Shown here: positions 41,279 through 49,731 of the stretch, one piece after another | Layout of the letters: each line of letters opens with the position of its first letter | How positions within the stretch are numbered: the first letter of the stretch is position 1 | Source of the DNA: Lewinellaceae bacterium | Lineage (GTDB): Bacteria; Bacteroidota; Bacteroidia; Chitinophagales; Saprospiraceae | Assembly (NCBI GenBank): GCA_016710765.1 | Contig: JADJUJ010000022.1 | Coordinates: forward strand, 44,473-108,472 | DNA: 64,000 nucleotides | Reading direction: 5' to 3' | Translations under genes and position numbers: made by a program | Notes under the pieces: generated by a model | Seen by the model: the letters and a program-made list of their open reading frames with translations, nothing else | Database searches by the model: none | What the model was told of the DNA's origin: nothing

Positions 41279-41788
41279 AAATTACGGTAGTTACTGTTGG
41301 TTTAGACCACATCGGGTTTTAGAGCATGTAGGGGATTTTCCTGCTGGGCCCAAAACGGTTCTTTTTTTGTCATTTTTCACCTTTTTTCAGTCATGTAATA
41401 TCACTATACTCCTTCAAAAACGTAAAAACTGGCTAAAAAAGTCCTCGTTTTTGCCTCCAGCAGAAAATCCCCAACATGCTCGTAAGATCCAGCCCAAAAT
41501 TCGCATTTTCTCTTAAGAGAAATGCTGACAACTGTCACAGGGGCAGATGATTAAAAAGCAGCGGCAAAAGGGATTTGACATGGCTGGCGAGTTTTTAAAA
41601 AAAAGAGACGTAGGTTGGTGCCATTGATAAAGTAGGAATCGTAACGTGCAGGAGAAAGAACAGCCTGCAAAACTGCTGATAACGGCATTGCCTCCTGTCC
41701 TCTCCGGCCAGGATGGATTCCAACCCAGTACAACTACCCCATTGAGCACAATAAAACCAGACAACTGATCCAAAAACCCGGTAAAAAT
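41279..41788. other. Intergenic region with MITE M2 copy B
   Basis: Contains the MITE at 41319-41485. The remaining 300 bp (41486-41788) hold only stop-rich frames; I see no conserved protein or RNA there. Confidence 0.5.
41319..41485. mobile_element. MITE family M2, copy B (167 bp)
   Basis: Nearly identical to 18096-18263 in the same orientation, with the same inverted ends (TTAGAGCATGTAGGGGATTT ... CCCCAACATGCTCGTAA) and only a few single-base differences (CCCAAAAC for CCAAAAAC, ATCACTATAC for ATCAACTATAC). Flanks are unrelated outside the terminal TTA/TAA, which supports independent insertion. Confidence 0.8.
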
Positions 41789-42331
41789 ATGACCCAGGAA
41801 TTATACCAACAGGCAATGAAATTTGCCGGAGAAAAACACAGCAACCAGAAAGTCCCCGGCACAAATTCAAATTACTTGCTACACCTATCAAATGTTGCCA
41901 TGGAAGTATTAATTGCCCATACTATGGATAAGACATTTGATCTCGATTTTGCGCTGCAAATAGCCATTTTACACGATACCCTAGAAGACACCGCAACCGA
42001 TTACCAGGAACTAAAAATTACTTTTGGTGAAAAAATTGCCGCCGCGGTTCAAGCACTGACGAAGGATGATAAATTTTTGTCAAAGAAGGAAAAAATGATG
42101 GATAGCCTTCAGCGGATCAATCAGTTGGACAAAGAAGTCGGACTGGTCAAAATAGCGGATAGAATTACCAACCTGCAAACCCCACCAGATCATTGGGACC
42201 AGCAGAAAATTACCCAATACCTGGAAGAAGCCAGGATAATTGAAGCCGCACTAAAAAACAAAAACGAATACCTCCATGCGCGATTAAACCTCAAAATAAT
42301 GGAATACGAGAAAAATCTCTCGCGCTTGTAG
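41789..42331 (+). CDS. HD-domain hydrolase, MESH1/SpoT-hydrolase-like
   Basis: 180 residues. HD-domain residues are visible as HLSNVAMEVL (first His), ILHDTLEDTATDYQEL (the HD pair plus ED) and VKIADRITNLQ (distal Asp), the arrangement of small (p)ppGpp hydrolases and RelA/SpoT N-terminal domains. No synthetase or TGS/ACT domains, so it would be a stand-alone hydrolase. Substrate (ppGpp or another nucleotide) is inferred from family only. Confidence 0.85.
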   Translation: MTQELYQQAMKFAGEKHSNQKVPGTNSNYLLHLSNVAMEVLIAHTMDKTFDLDFALQIAILHDTLEDTATDYQELKITFGEKIAAAVQALTKDDKFLSKKEKMMDSLQRINQLDKEVGLVKIADRITNLQTPPDHWDQQKITQYLEEARIIEAALKNKNEYLHARLNLKIMEYEKNLSRL

Positions 42332-42463
42332 CACTTGGGGCAGGCCGAGCAAAGCAAGGCAGCATGTGTCATATTAATCACGCCTTGGTGTACCATACAT
42401 CGACAAGCCGCCCGCCCAGAAAAGGTTCAATTTGTATGATCACCATAAACTTTAATTTAAGTG

Positions 42464-43828
42464 ATGAAATTGGTAAAAATTGCACTGCTATTGGGCTGTT
42501 TTCAACTGTTGAATTGCTCCAATTTGTATTACCCGGAAAACACCAGCACGCCTGCAAACCCCTCACTGGGGTTAAATATTTCGGTTCCCACTGCAGGAAA
42601 TGCCTGGGTCCTTAACAATGGAAAATTCACCTCTTCTGAATTGATTACTAAAGACGGCGTAAGTGAATGGAGCAATCCCCAAAACGTCATCCGTACCTAT
42701 TTCCATGCAGCCGAGCCGGGGCAATTGTCCGTCGGAATCAGGGCTAAAGTACCTTCAGGCGTTTCAAAGATTACCTGCCATTTCCAGAATGACGCCAGGG
42801 AAATTTCGCTTCAGGGACCTGGCTTAAAAGACGTTTTAATAGGAAATTTCCAGGTAGACAAGCCTGGCTATTACTTTGTAGACCTGCAGGGTTTGGAAAG
42901 ATCCGGCCCTGTATACACTGATGTACAGGCCCTGTTGTTGGGAAGCAGCAACCCGGCCAGTATAAAATTTATAAAGGACGATTTTTATTTCGGAAGAAGA
43001 GGCCCTTCCGTTCACTTAAACTTCGGGCTACCCTCCGACATCAACCGGGTGCAATGGTTTTACAGTCAGCTGACCGTTCCGCCCAATGAGGATGTGATTG
43101 GCTCGTATTTTATGGCCAATGGTTTTGGAGAGGGCTATTTTGGCATACAGGTCAATTCTGCCACCGAAAGGAAAATACTTTTTTCCATCTGGAGCCCCTA
43201 TCAAACCGATAACCCATCTGATGTTCCGGAAGATTACAAAATCAAATTATTAAAGAAAGGAGAAGGCGTCACAGCGGGTGAATTTGGGAATGAAGGATCC
43301 GGGGGGCAAAGTTTCAAACAATACAACTGGAAAACCGGCGTACCCTACGGATTTCTGGTGGGTGCAAAACCAACGGGAGACGGCAGTACCGATTTTACCG
43401 CCTACTTTTTCGATCCGGAAGCAAACAAATGGAGTTTGATTGCGCAATTCAGAAGGCCCAAAACCAATGTTTACCTTAATCATCTCTATTCTTTTATAGA
43501 GAATTTCATACCCGACCAGGGCGTGTTTGCCAGGAGCTGTCTTTTCCAAAACCAATGGGTTTATAACGCTGCGGGATGGCATGAACTTACCCAGGCGACC
43601 TACACTGCCGACAATACTGCAAGAAAGGATTACAGGCTGGATTATTCTGGTGGGGTGAATGGACAAAGTTTTTATCTGAAAAATTGTGGTTTTTTCAGTG
43701 ACAAAGTTGATTTTGACACCAAATTTGAAAGAAAAGATCGAACATACCACCGGCGATCAATTTTTCGTTATTGGAATAAACTACTGCATTGCCGACAACG
43801 GGAATGCGGGCCTATCCTAAAACCGTAA
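42464..43828 (+). CDS. DUF3472-type secreted lipoprotein (C-terminal frameshift)
   Basis: ATG at 42464 gives MKLVKIALLLGCFQLLNC, a lipoprotein-like signal with a non-ideal lipobox (LLNC). The body has a DUF5077-like beta-sandwich (NVIRTYFHAAEPGQLSVGIRAKVPSG) followed by the DUF3472 domain (SVHLNFGLPSDINRVQWFYSQLTVPPNEDVIGSYFMANGFGEGYFGIQVNSATERKILFSIWSP). Near 43734 one extra A shifts the end; the alternative frame reads IEHTTGDQFFVIGINYCIADNGNAGLS and stops at about 43819. Probably carbohydrate-related at the cell surface; activity unknown. Confidence 0.8.
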   Translation: MKLVKIALLLGCFQLLNCSNLYYPENTSTPANPSLGLNISVPTAGNAWVLNNGKFTSSELITKDGVSEWSNPQNVIRTYFHAAEPGQLSVGIRAKVPSGVSKITCHFQNDAREISLQGPGLKDVLIGNFQVDKPGYYFVDLQGLERSGPVYTDVQALLLGSSNPASIKFIKDDFYFGRRGPSVHLNFGLPSDINRVQWFYSQLTVPPNEDVIGSYFMANGFGEGYFGIQVNSATERKILFSIWSPYQTDNPSDVPEDYKIKLLKKGEGVTAGEFGNEGSGGQSFKQYNWKTGVPYGFLVGAKPTGDGSTDFTAYFFDPEANKWSLIAQFRRPKTNVYLNHLYSFIENFIPDQGVFARSCLFQNQWVYNAAGWHELTQATYTADNTARKDYRLDYSGGVNGQSFYLKNCGFFSDKVDFDTKFERKDRTYHRRSIFRYWNKLLHCRQRECGPILKP

Positions 43829-43862
43829 TCGATCATCTTCTCAAATTAACACACCAAAATTT

Positions 43863-44375
43863 ATGAAATCCATTTCATTCCTCTTTGCTGGTCTTTTTCT
43901 GCTTTCCCTTTCCGCCTGTAAAAAAGATGCCACCGGAGATATTCCAGGCAGCTGGAAAGTTACCGCCATCACCTACGCTGGCACCACCACCACCGCCGAC
44001 CCTTCCACCGGTGTATCCTATACTTCCACTTTTACGGGCGAGGGAACCAATATGGATCTGCAGATTTCCTTCGCGGAAACCCCCAATACCTACACCACCA
44101 CCGGATCGTACGACATCCTGCTAACCACCATGTTAAATGGTCAAAGCCTTATTTCAACCTGGACCAACGCTGATTTTGTTGGCAACGGCAGCTGGTCCCG
44201 CACCGGTGACACGCTTTCGCTCACCGACTCCAATGGTGAAACCAGTGAAGTGACCATCGTCAGCCTCACCGATTCTACCCTGAAAGTAAATTGGAAATTT
44301 ACCAATGTTCAGGTTACCCAGGGGGCTACTTCCACGTCGAATGTAGACGGCATGTATACTTTTGAGCGCATGTAA
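43863..44375 (+). CDS. Lipocalin-like lipoprotein
   Basis: 170 residues. Lipoprotein signal MKSISFLFAGLFLLSLSAC (Cys19) and KKDATGDIPGSWKVTAITYAG, the usual opening of Bacteroidota lipocalin-like domains, followed by alternating strands to NVDGMYTFERM. Thr/Ser-rich. Ligand unknown. Followed by a strong hairpin. Confidence 0.85.
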   Translation: MKSISFLFAGLFLLSLSACKKDATGDIPGSWKVTAITYAGTTTTADPSTGVSYTSTFTGEGTNMDLQISFAETPNTYTTTGSYDILLTTMLNGQSLISTWTNADFVGNGSWSRTGDTLSLTDSNGETSEVTIVSLTDSTLKVNWKFTNVQVTQGATSTSNVDGMYTFERM

Positions 44376-44386
44376 ACCTAGCGAAA

Positions 44387-44432
44387 CCGGGGCAACGACA
44401 GGACTTTTGACAATAAGCTGTTGTTGCCCCGG
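44387..44432 (+). terminator. Strong hairpin after the lipocalin-like gene
   Basis: CCGGGGCAACGACAG (44387-) pairs with CTGTTGTTGCCCCGG (to 44432), a stem of about 15 bp with one mismatch. It is followed by AAATAACA rather than a T run, so it may be a weak terminator or an mRNA-stabilising structure between 43863-44375 and 44445. Confidence 0.5.
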
Positions 44433-44444
44433 AAATAACACAGC

Positions 44445-45212
44445 ATGGAAATAAAGGCATTAATTGATGACGCCAACGCTGCACTTTATGCCAAAGTAAG
44501 CGTGCAGTATCAAGTAAAACTGGTACCACAGGCTGATTGGAGAGCATGTGCCTGGCAATCGACCATCAACACGGATACCCTGGAGATAAGTTATTGTCCC
44601 ACTGAATTTCCCAAAGCTGCCTTTTCCCGTGAGCTGCTTTCCGTTGATGCCCATATGAGCGGCTTTAAAAGTGTATATGCTGGCATTGCGCTGGATAGAT
44701 CGGTGCGGCCTTTTTTGCCAACGCTCCTGAAATATTTGAATAAAAGTTTTGTAGAACATAAAATAGCAGCGCGTTTCCAGTCATTAGGTTATCCGCGCGA
44801 ACAATTTCATGCTGCGCCGGAAGGTGATGCAGCAGATTTTTGGCTGTCAGAATTACAAACCGCTGGGCATTCGCTGTTGTACGTTTCCCTCCTGTACCTG
44901 GATTTTATCGCTCCGCTTGTTCCAATTGCCCTACAACAACAACAAGCATTACAAAAAGCATTTGCAGCCTATAATAATGGCAATTTCCTAAAAAGCCTTG
45001 GCCAAACAAAGGGAATTCTTGGCGATTGGACACTGGATTCATCTTATTCAGCTGAGGCTTACATGGTGGACTTGTTGCTTAACTTAGGGATAAAAAATAC
45101 CTGGATTTCGTATCATAAAGATTTTCCAGGCCTGCTGCAGCATTTCCCCCAAAATGGTTTCTTCGTGGGTGACCCTTTTAACCGGTTGGAAATTGATGGC
45201 TTTGCCACATAG
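44445..45212 (+). CDS. Hypothetical protein, 255 aa
   Basis: Not recognised. Soluble-looking, no signal peptide. The N-terminal 70 residues (INTDTLEISYCPTEFPKAAFSRELLSVDAHMSG) resemble the strand-helix region of zincin-like peptidases where HELLH would be expected, but the His residues are replaced (SRELLSVD), so catalysis is doubtful. A second part contains SLLYLDFIAPLVPIALQQQQALQKAF. Codon use matches its neighbours. Confidence 0.6.
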   Translation: MEIKALIDDANAALYAKVSVQYQVKLVPQADWRACAWQSTINTDTLEISYCPTEFPKAAFSRELLSVDAHMSGFKSVYAGIALDRSVRPFLPTLLKYLNKSFVEHKIAARFQSLGYPREQFHAAPEGDAADFWLSELQTAGHSLLYVSLLYLDFIAPLVPIALQQQQALQKAFAAYNNGNFLKSLGQTKGILGDWTLDSSYSAEAYMVDLLLNLGIKNTWISYHKDFPGLLQHFPQNGFFVGDPFNRLEIDGFAT

Positions 45213-45270
45213 CGCGACATCAGCAACTCGAAAACAATTGGCCACATTATTCTCATTGGCCTCATTAATT

Positions 45271-46275
45271 CTATTTCCCTGTCATTTTCTCCATTTGCTC
45301 CGGGTAGCGGGTGCCAACAATTTCGACCTGGGTGGCAGCCGACTCCAGTTCCTGAAGTTCATCCGAACTGAGATGGATGTATACTGCGCCGTTGTTTTCA
45401 CTCAATCGGTGCAGTTTGGTGGTACCAGGAATGGGAACGATCCATGGCTTTTGCGCCAGCACCCAAGCAAGCGCAATTTGGGCCGTCGTCGCGTTTTTGG
45501 CCGCTGCAAATTGCTCAAGGATGTCCAGCAGCGCCATATTGGCTTCACGGGCTTCCTCGGTGTATCGCGGCAGGATGTTGCGGATATCGCCTTCGGCAAA
45601 TTGGGTATCCGCATCAATTTTTCCGGTTAAAAAGCCCCTTCCGAGCGGGCTATATGCCACCAGTCCGATGCCAAGTTCCTCTATGGTGGGAATAATCTCT
45701 TTTTCGTGCTGGCGGGTCCACAGCGAATATTCACTTTGAAGGGCTGCCACGGGTTGTTCGGCGTGCGCGCGACGGATGGTTTCCACGCCAGCCTCCGAAA
45801 GCCCGAAGTATTTTACCTTCCCTTCCCTGATCAGGTCTTTAACGGTGCCTGCCACGTCTTCAATGGGTACATCTGGATCAACCCGATGCTGGTAAAATAA
45901 GTCAATGACCTCTACCTGAAGTCTCTTGAGGGAGGCCTCTGCAACCTTACGGATGTTTTCCGGGCGGCTGTTGACGCCAATGCTTTTCATTTGAACCGGA
46001 TCAATGTCAAAACCAAATTTGGTGGCGATGATCACCTCTCTTTTGAAGGGTGCCAGGGCTTCCCCTACAAGTGCTTCGTTGGTAAAGGGACCGTACACTT
46101 CTGCAGTATCGAAAAAGGTGATGCCCTGTTCAACAGCGGCATGCAGCAGCGCGATCATTTCTTGTTTATCCGCAGCGGGTCCGTATCCGAAGCTCATGCC
46201 CATGCAGCCTAGTCCGATGGCAGATACTTCAAGTCCACGGTTGCCCAGTATGCGTTTTGGCATTTTTGTGTTCAT
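45271..46275 (-). CDS. Aldo/keto reductase
   Basis: 334 residues from MNTKMPKRILGNRGLEVSAIGLGCMGMSFGYG. The catalytic tetrad is visible: D and Y in FFDTAEVYGPF, K in IIATKFGF, H in LFYQHRVDP. NADPH-binding end GLVAYSPLGRGFLTG and VPIPGTTKLHRLSENNGA. Closest in pattern to the AKR13/YajO-like group acting on small aldehydes. A Bacteroidota-type promoter lies 25-53 bp upstream. Confidence 0.95.
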   Translation of the reverse strand: MNTKMPKRILGNRGLEVSAIGLGCMGMSFGYGPAADKQEMIALLHAAVEQGITFFDTAEVYGPFTNEALVGEALAPFKREVIIATKFGFDIDPVQMKSIGVNSRPENIRKVAEASLKRLQVEVIDLFYQHRVDPDVPIEDVAGTVKDLIREGKVKYFGLSEAGVETIRRAHAEQPVAALQSEYSLWTRQHEKEIIPTIEELGIGLVAYSPLGRGFLTGKIDADTQFAEGDIRNILPRYTEEAREANMALLDILEQFAAAKNATTAQIALAWVLAQKPWIVPIPGTTKLHRLSENNGAVYIHLSSDELQELESAATQVEIVGTRYPEQMEKMTGK

Positions 46276-46299
46276 GGATTTATTGTTTTTGTTGCACTA

Positions 46300-46328
46300 C
46301 AAAGGTAGGACACAAAAGGCCGCTGCAA
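46300..46328 (-). promoter_or_regulatory. Bacteroidota promoter for the aldo/keto reductase gene
   Basis: On the minus strand TTG (46328-46326), an 18-bp spacer and TACCTTTG (46307-46300) match the sigma-ABfr consensus TTTG / TAnnTTTG. Predicted start of transcription is near 46293, about 20 bp before the ATG at 46275. Confidence 0.65.
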
Positions 46329-46440
46329 TTATAAGCATCAAACAATTCAGTTTTTTTACCTCAGCAAGTGCTTAAATATTTTACCACATAGTCCACAAAG
46401 AAGTTGTCACATAGAACACATAGACGATTCGAGAATATTT

Positions 46441-46505
46441 GGCCTCATTAACCCCATTGGCCTCATTGGCCACATTAACCTCATTAACCTCATTGGCCTC
46501 ATTAG
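46441..46505. repeat. Short degenerate tandem repeat (ATTGGCC / ATTAACC units)
   Basis: About six alternating units of the form CATTGGCCT or CATTAACCT, 9-12 bases each. A shorter relative (TTGGCCACATTATTCTCATTGGCCTCATTAA) lies at about 45238-45268 at the other end of the aldo/keto reductase gene. The array runs up to 4 bp before a TATATTTG box in front of the next gene. Confidence 0.75.
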
Positions 46506-46508
46506 ACT

Positions 46509-46516
46509 TATATTTG
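46509..46516 (+). promoter_or_regulatory. Possible -7 box TATATTTG
   Basis: TATATTTG fits TAnnTTTG, but the nearest TTG upstream is only 14 bp away and the ATG of the following gene begins 5 bp later, which would make the transcript nearly leaderless. Weak call. Confidence 0.3.
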
Positions 46517-46520
46517 CCGT

Positions 46521-47213
46521 ATGAGAGCACTTCCATTACGCCACTTTGCTGGCATTTTGGCCTGCAAAACCCAAAACACCTCTAAAAACACCGTGAATAC
46601 AGGTCCCTTTATAGAAATGGAAACAGGTGCGTGCCGGGGCTATTGTCCGGTGTACAGTCTTACCTTCCACCACGATGGCAGTGTTCGGTATATGGGTAAA
46701 CGCAATGTGGAAAAAACAGGAGAAATAGTGTTCCAACTGGAAAAAGAAGAACTGGCTGTACTGGAAAAAAACGTAGCGGAAACCAACGTTTGGTCGTACC
46801 CCGAACGTTCCAACAGTATGGTTGCTGATGCGCCCACCACAAGGATGGCGGTGTACAAAGGCGAAAAAACGCATACGGTGTACGGCAATTTCGAGCGCCC
46901 GCAGCCCCTGCTCGACCTGGAAAAACAAATGCAGCAACTGGCCATCCGCCACGGCATTGATGTGTACAAGGAAGTGGACCCTAACGCCATAAAAGTGGAA
47001 GGCCGGGGCGAGGTCATGGTGTTGCTGAGGGACGAGATCAATGCCGGCAACTGGATTATGCAATTCTCAGAAATCAGGCTGCAACTGGTTCGCAGAGCTG
47101 GCACCAAAAACAAATGGCTGGTAGCCTATGATACCCGCCAAATCTCAGAAGCACAACTCCTCGACCTCCTCAAGGACATGGACGGCGTGCTGGAAGTCAC
47201 CCCTCAGCGATAA
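46521..47213 (+). CDS. DUF6438-type lipoprotein
   Basis: 230 residues. Short signal MRALPLRHFAGILAC (lipobox ILAC, Cys15). The core PFIEMETGACRGYCPVYSLTFHHDGSVRYMGKRNVEKTG matches the DUF6438 family (two Cys in GACRGYCPVY). A C-terminal domain of about 75 residues follows (VEGRGEVMVLLRDEINAGNWI ... DMDGVLEVTPQR). Function unknown. Stops 3 bp before the GT87 gene, so the two are probably co-transcribed. Confidence 0.75.
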   Translation: MRALPLRHFAGILACKTQNTSKNTVNTGPFIEMETGACRGYCPVYSLTFHHDGSVRYMGKRNVEKTGEIVFQLEKEELAVLEKNVAETNVWSYPERSNSMVADAPTTRMAVYKGEKTHTVYGNFERPQPLLDLEKQMQQLAIRHGIDVYKEVDPNAIKVEGRGEVMVLLRDEINAGNWIMQFSEIRLQLVRRAGTKNKWLVAYDTRQISEAQLLDLLKDMDGVLEVTPQR

Positions 47214-47216
47214 GGT

Positions 47217-48392
47217 ATGTGGAAAAAATGGTGGCATTCGGGAGCAGTTTTATGGGTGGTGTACAGCCTCGCGGCCATTGGTATTGCGGTGCAACGCCTT
47301 GCGCTGGGACGGTATAGCAATGGCTATTCGGCCTATGAAAATTACCTAATTTTCAAAAATTCCTTCTCGCACCTCTTGTCGGGACAAAACCTCTACGGCC
47401 CCTTCCCGGCAGAACAGTGGGACCTGTACAAGTACAGTCCGGCTTTCGCCCTGTTCATGGCACCGTTTTCTGTTTTACCCGACAGTCTGGGCTTACCGCT
47501 TTGGAATTTACTCAATGCGCTTTCCCTGCTCTCTGCCATCCTGTTGTTACCGCTCAAAAGAAATGAACGGCATTTTATCGCCTGGTTTGTACTCCTGGAA
47601 CTCATCACATCTTTACAAAACAGCCAGAGCAACGGGCTCACTGCAGCGTTGATACTCTGGACCTGGGTTGCGCTGGACCGGAACAAAACCAAGCAGGCCG
47701 GTGGATGGATAGCAGCAGGTACTTTTCTGAAAATATTTGGCGTCTTTGCTGTGTTGCCGGCTATTTTTTACGAAAACTGGCGAAAAACAATTGTTTGGGG
47801 CCTCGTTTTCGGCCTGGCGCTGGCGGCTGCACCTGTGGTACTGGTTGGCCCAGCACAATTAGTGCAAGTATACCAATGGTGGTGGGAACTGCTCATCAGC
47901 GACCATCAGGCTTCTGTTGGGCTCTCTGTTGAAGGTTTTCTGCAAACCTGGTTCGGCTGGGAGGTCTCCAAAACGGGTATCACATTGGTTGGATTGGTCC
48001 TATTGGGCGCTTCTTTTTTGTTTGCTGCCTACCGCAACGGGTTCAGACCTCGGCTGCAGACGCAAATACTGGCCTGGGCGTCTATCCTTATTTGGGTTGT
48101 CATTTTCAACCACAAAGCGGAATCGCCAACTTTCATCATTGCGCTAAGCGGAGTGGCATTGTGGTATTTATCGCTACAACAAAAGGCAGTTGTGCACAAA
48201 ATACTCCTGGCCATTTGTTTTGTACTGGTTTCGCTTTCGGCCACCGACCTGTTTCCCCGATTTTTATTGAACGGCTGGGTAAAACCCTATGTACTGAAAG
48301 CCGTACCTTGCATCCTCATTTGGGTGCTGGTCACCCTGGCCCTTTTTAAAACACCACACCAAGATCCTATTCCGGCTGCACAACATGGATAA
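47217..48392 (+). CDS. GT87/DUF2029-family membrane glycosyltransferase-like protein
   Basis: 391 residues, about ten membrane helices. N-terminal region YENYLIFKNSFSHLLSGQNLYGPFPAEQWDLYKYSPAFALFMAPFSVLPDSLGLPLWNLLN fits the DUF2029 / GT-C fold family that transfers sugars from polyprenyl-phosphate donors; the acidic residue after the first helix is replaced by Tyr/Glu (SAYENY). Overlaps the following GtrA-like gene by 8 bp, consistent with a polyprenyl-linked sugar pathway. Confidence 0.85.
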   Translation: MWKKWWHSGAVLWVVYSLAAIGIAVQRLALGRYSNGYSAYENYLIFKNSFSHLLSGQNLYGPFPAEQWDLYKYSPAFALFMAPFSVLPDSLGLPLWNLLNALSLLSAILLLPLKRNERHFIAWFVLLELITSLQNSQSNGLTAALILWTWVALDRNKTKQAGGWIAAGTFLKIFGVFAVLPAIFYENWRKTIVWGLVFGLALAAAPVVLVGPAQLVQVYQWWWELLISDHQASVGLSVEGFLQTWFGWEVSKTGITLVGLVLLGASFLFAAYRNGFRPRLQTQILAWASILIWVVIFNHKAESPTFIIALSGVALWYLSLQQKAVVHKILLAICFVLVSLSATDLFPRFLLNGWVKPYVLKAVPCILIWVLVTLALFKTPHQDPIPAAQHG

Positions 48393-48771
48393 GACACTGT
48401 TCTGGAAATTTATCAAATTTGGGGTTGTCGGTTTCTCCGGCTTGTTTGTTGACTTTGGCATCACCTGGGTGGCCAAGGAAATACTGAAACTCAACAAGTA
48501 CGTGGCCAACAGCACGGGTTTCATGTGCGCAGTGGTCAGCAATTACATCCTCAACCGAATCTGGACCTTCGAAAGCCACGACCCTAATGTGGCAGTGCAG
48601 TTCTCCAAGTTTTTATTGATTGCACTGGTCGGGCTGGCCATCAACAACGGCATCATTTACCTGCTCACGGAGCGTTTTAAAGTCAATTTCTACGTAGCGA
48701 AGCTGGTGGCCACCGGCGTGGTGACGGTTTGGAACTTTGGGGCCAACGTGCTGATTACTTTCAACAATTAG
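48385..48771 (+). CDS. GtrA-family membrane protein
   Basis: 128 residues, four membrane helices. Family motifs are FIKFGVVGFSGLFVDFGITWVAKEIL, VANSTGFMCAVVSNYILNRIWTFES and ATGVVTVWNFGANVLITF. GtrA proteins are thought to flip polyprenyl-linked sugars across the membrane. Overlap with the GT87-like gene supports a joint role. Confidence 0.92.
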   Translation: MDKTLFWKFIKFGVVGFSGLFVDFGITWVAKEILKLNKYVANSTGFMCAVVSNYILNRIWTFESHDPNVAVQFSKFLLIALVGLAINNGIIYLLTERFKVNFYVAKLVATGVVTVWNFGANVLITFNN

Positions 48772-48804
48772 ACCTGGCTCGTACAGGATAAAATTGCTCC
48801 CAAA

Positions 48805-49041
48805 ATGAAATTGTGGCTGCCTTTACTTCGACCATTGATCGTCACCATTTTGTTGCTTTTGGCGGTCTGGAAACTCATGCCAAGTCCAGATTTTATCCAG
48901 TTTTATCAAGGCGAAAGCGGAAGTGGTTATAACTTCAGTTTTAGGCCAGTAATTCTTGTGGTACTGGCCTTTATTACCTTTTGGGCTTGGTTCAGGTATT
49001 TTCGAAAACACAATCCGCTTCGGAATCTACGGGCTAATTAG
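48805..49041 (+). CDS. Small two-helix membrane protein, 78 aa
   Basis: MKLWLPLLRPLIVTILLLLAVWKLMP, a short polar loop (DFIQFYQGESGSGYNFS) and a second helix FRPVILVVLAFITFWAWFRYF. Unrecognised. Same strand, 33 bp after the GtrA gene. Confidence 0.6.
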   Translation: MKLWLPLLRPLIVTILLLLAVWKLMPSPDFIQFYQGESGSGYNFSFRPVILVVLAFITFWAWFRYFRKHNPLRNLRAN

Positions 49042-49112
49042 ATTTCAGTTTAAGTAAAGTTTTATAAACACCATTACTATATCTGCATCTCAGATGACAA
49101 ACCCTGTTTTGC

Positions 49113-49146
49113 TTTTAAAGCATATTGGGGATTTTCCTGCTGTGCC
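49113..49146. repeat. Solo left end of MITE M2
   Basis: TTTTAAAGCATATTGGGG followed by ATTTTCCTGCTG matches the first 30 or so bases of the M2 copies at 18096 and 41319 with two changes. The rest of the element is absent. Confidence 0.6.
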
Positions 49147-49367
49147 ATAACAAGTAATAATCGTTTATTTTTTAGGCCCATCAGACCTAGAAAATACCAT
49201 TCATGGATCGCCGCTAACAGCAAAACATTAATTAGCCCGCAGATTTCGCAGAACCCGCAGATGTTTTGCTGCGCAAAAATCTGCGTGGATGGAACTGGAC
49301 TATTTTCGGAGTATTGATGAATTTTGTAATACAAAATGCCTGCTAGTTTGCTGCATAGTCATTGGTT

Positions 49368-49545
49368 TTGCCCCGAAGAATTAAACGCTTGGTTTTCAAG
49401 GCATTATTCTACCCCAAAGTGCTCGTTGAAAAATAATGCAGGTGTTGTTTTGAAGGGGGGGCAAAATTTAATACGGAGACTCCAGGCATTTGATCCGGTA
49501 AAGTATTTCAAAACGAGATCGAAACCAAAGGCCAACTCCAAATGT
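49368..49545 (+). repeat. Dispersed repeat R1, copy 2
   Basis: Shares with 54050-54250, in the same order, TTGC(T/C)CCGAA, TTGGTTTTCAA.GCATTA, a GG.GTTGTTTTGAA-like middle and the conserved end CTGGTAAAGTATTT..A..CGAGATCGAA.CCAAAG.CCAAC. Non-coding. Confidence 0.5.
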
Positions 49546-49560
49546 CAAATGCCCGGTTAA

Positions 49561-49602
49561 AAAAAAGGCATCAGTCAGTGACCGATGCCTTTTGTTGTTT
49601 TT
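49561..49602. terminator. Bidirectional-type terminator
   Basis: AAAAAAGGCATC ... GATGCCTTTTGTTGTTTTT: a 6-bp GC stem extended by A/T pairs, with GTC/GAC pairing inside the loop. Has a T tract on the plus strand and an A tract on the other side. It can serve the FKBP gene from the left or transcripts entering from the right. Confidence 0.65.
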
Positions 49603-49731
49603 ATACTTAGCTCCACTAATCTTGACATTAGCCATTGGGCGTTGGTCATTGTTAGCAATCCTGGTTTTAGGTGCCCTTCCAAATCAAATATTTAATTCTT
49701 CAGGGCAAAAGCCAAATGGCGAAAATCCAGC

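Larger units (their letters stand above)
49042..49731. other. 690-bp intergenic region filled with repeats
   Basis: Holds a solo M2 MITE end at 49113-49146, a short GCAGATTTCGCAGA / AAATCTGCG repeat near 49240-49290, an R1 copy at 49368-49545 and a terminator at 49561-49602. A 74-codon frame at 49336-49560 lies over R1 and is not considered a gene. Confidence 0.55.

Noticed and set aside
41489..41773. Minus-strand frames of 60-98 codons upstream of the HD hydrolase
   Set aside because: No signal, domain or codon bias; frames overlap each other and the hydrolase start.
46441..46505. CRISPR array
   Set aside because: Units of 9-12 bases without unique spacers and no cas genes nearby.
49336..49560. 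74-codon plus-strand gene ahead of the terminator
   Set aside because: It coincides with dispersed repeat R1 and the translated sequence is not preserved in the other copies.
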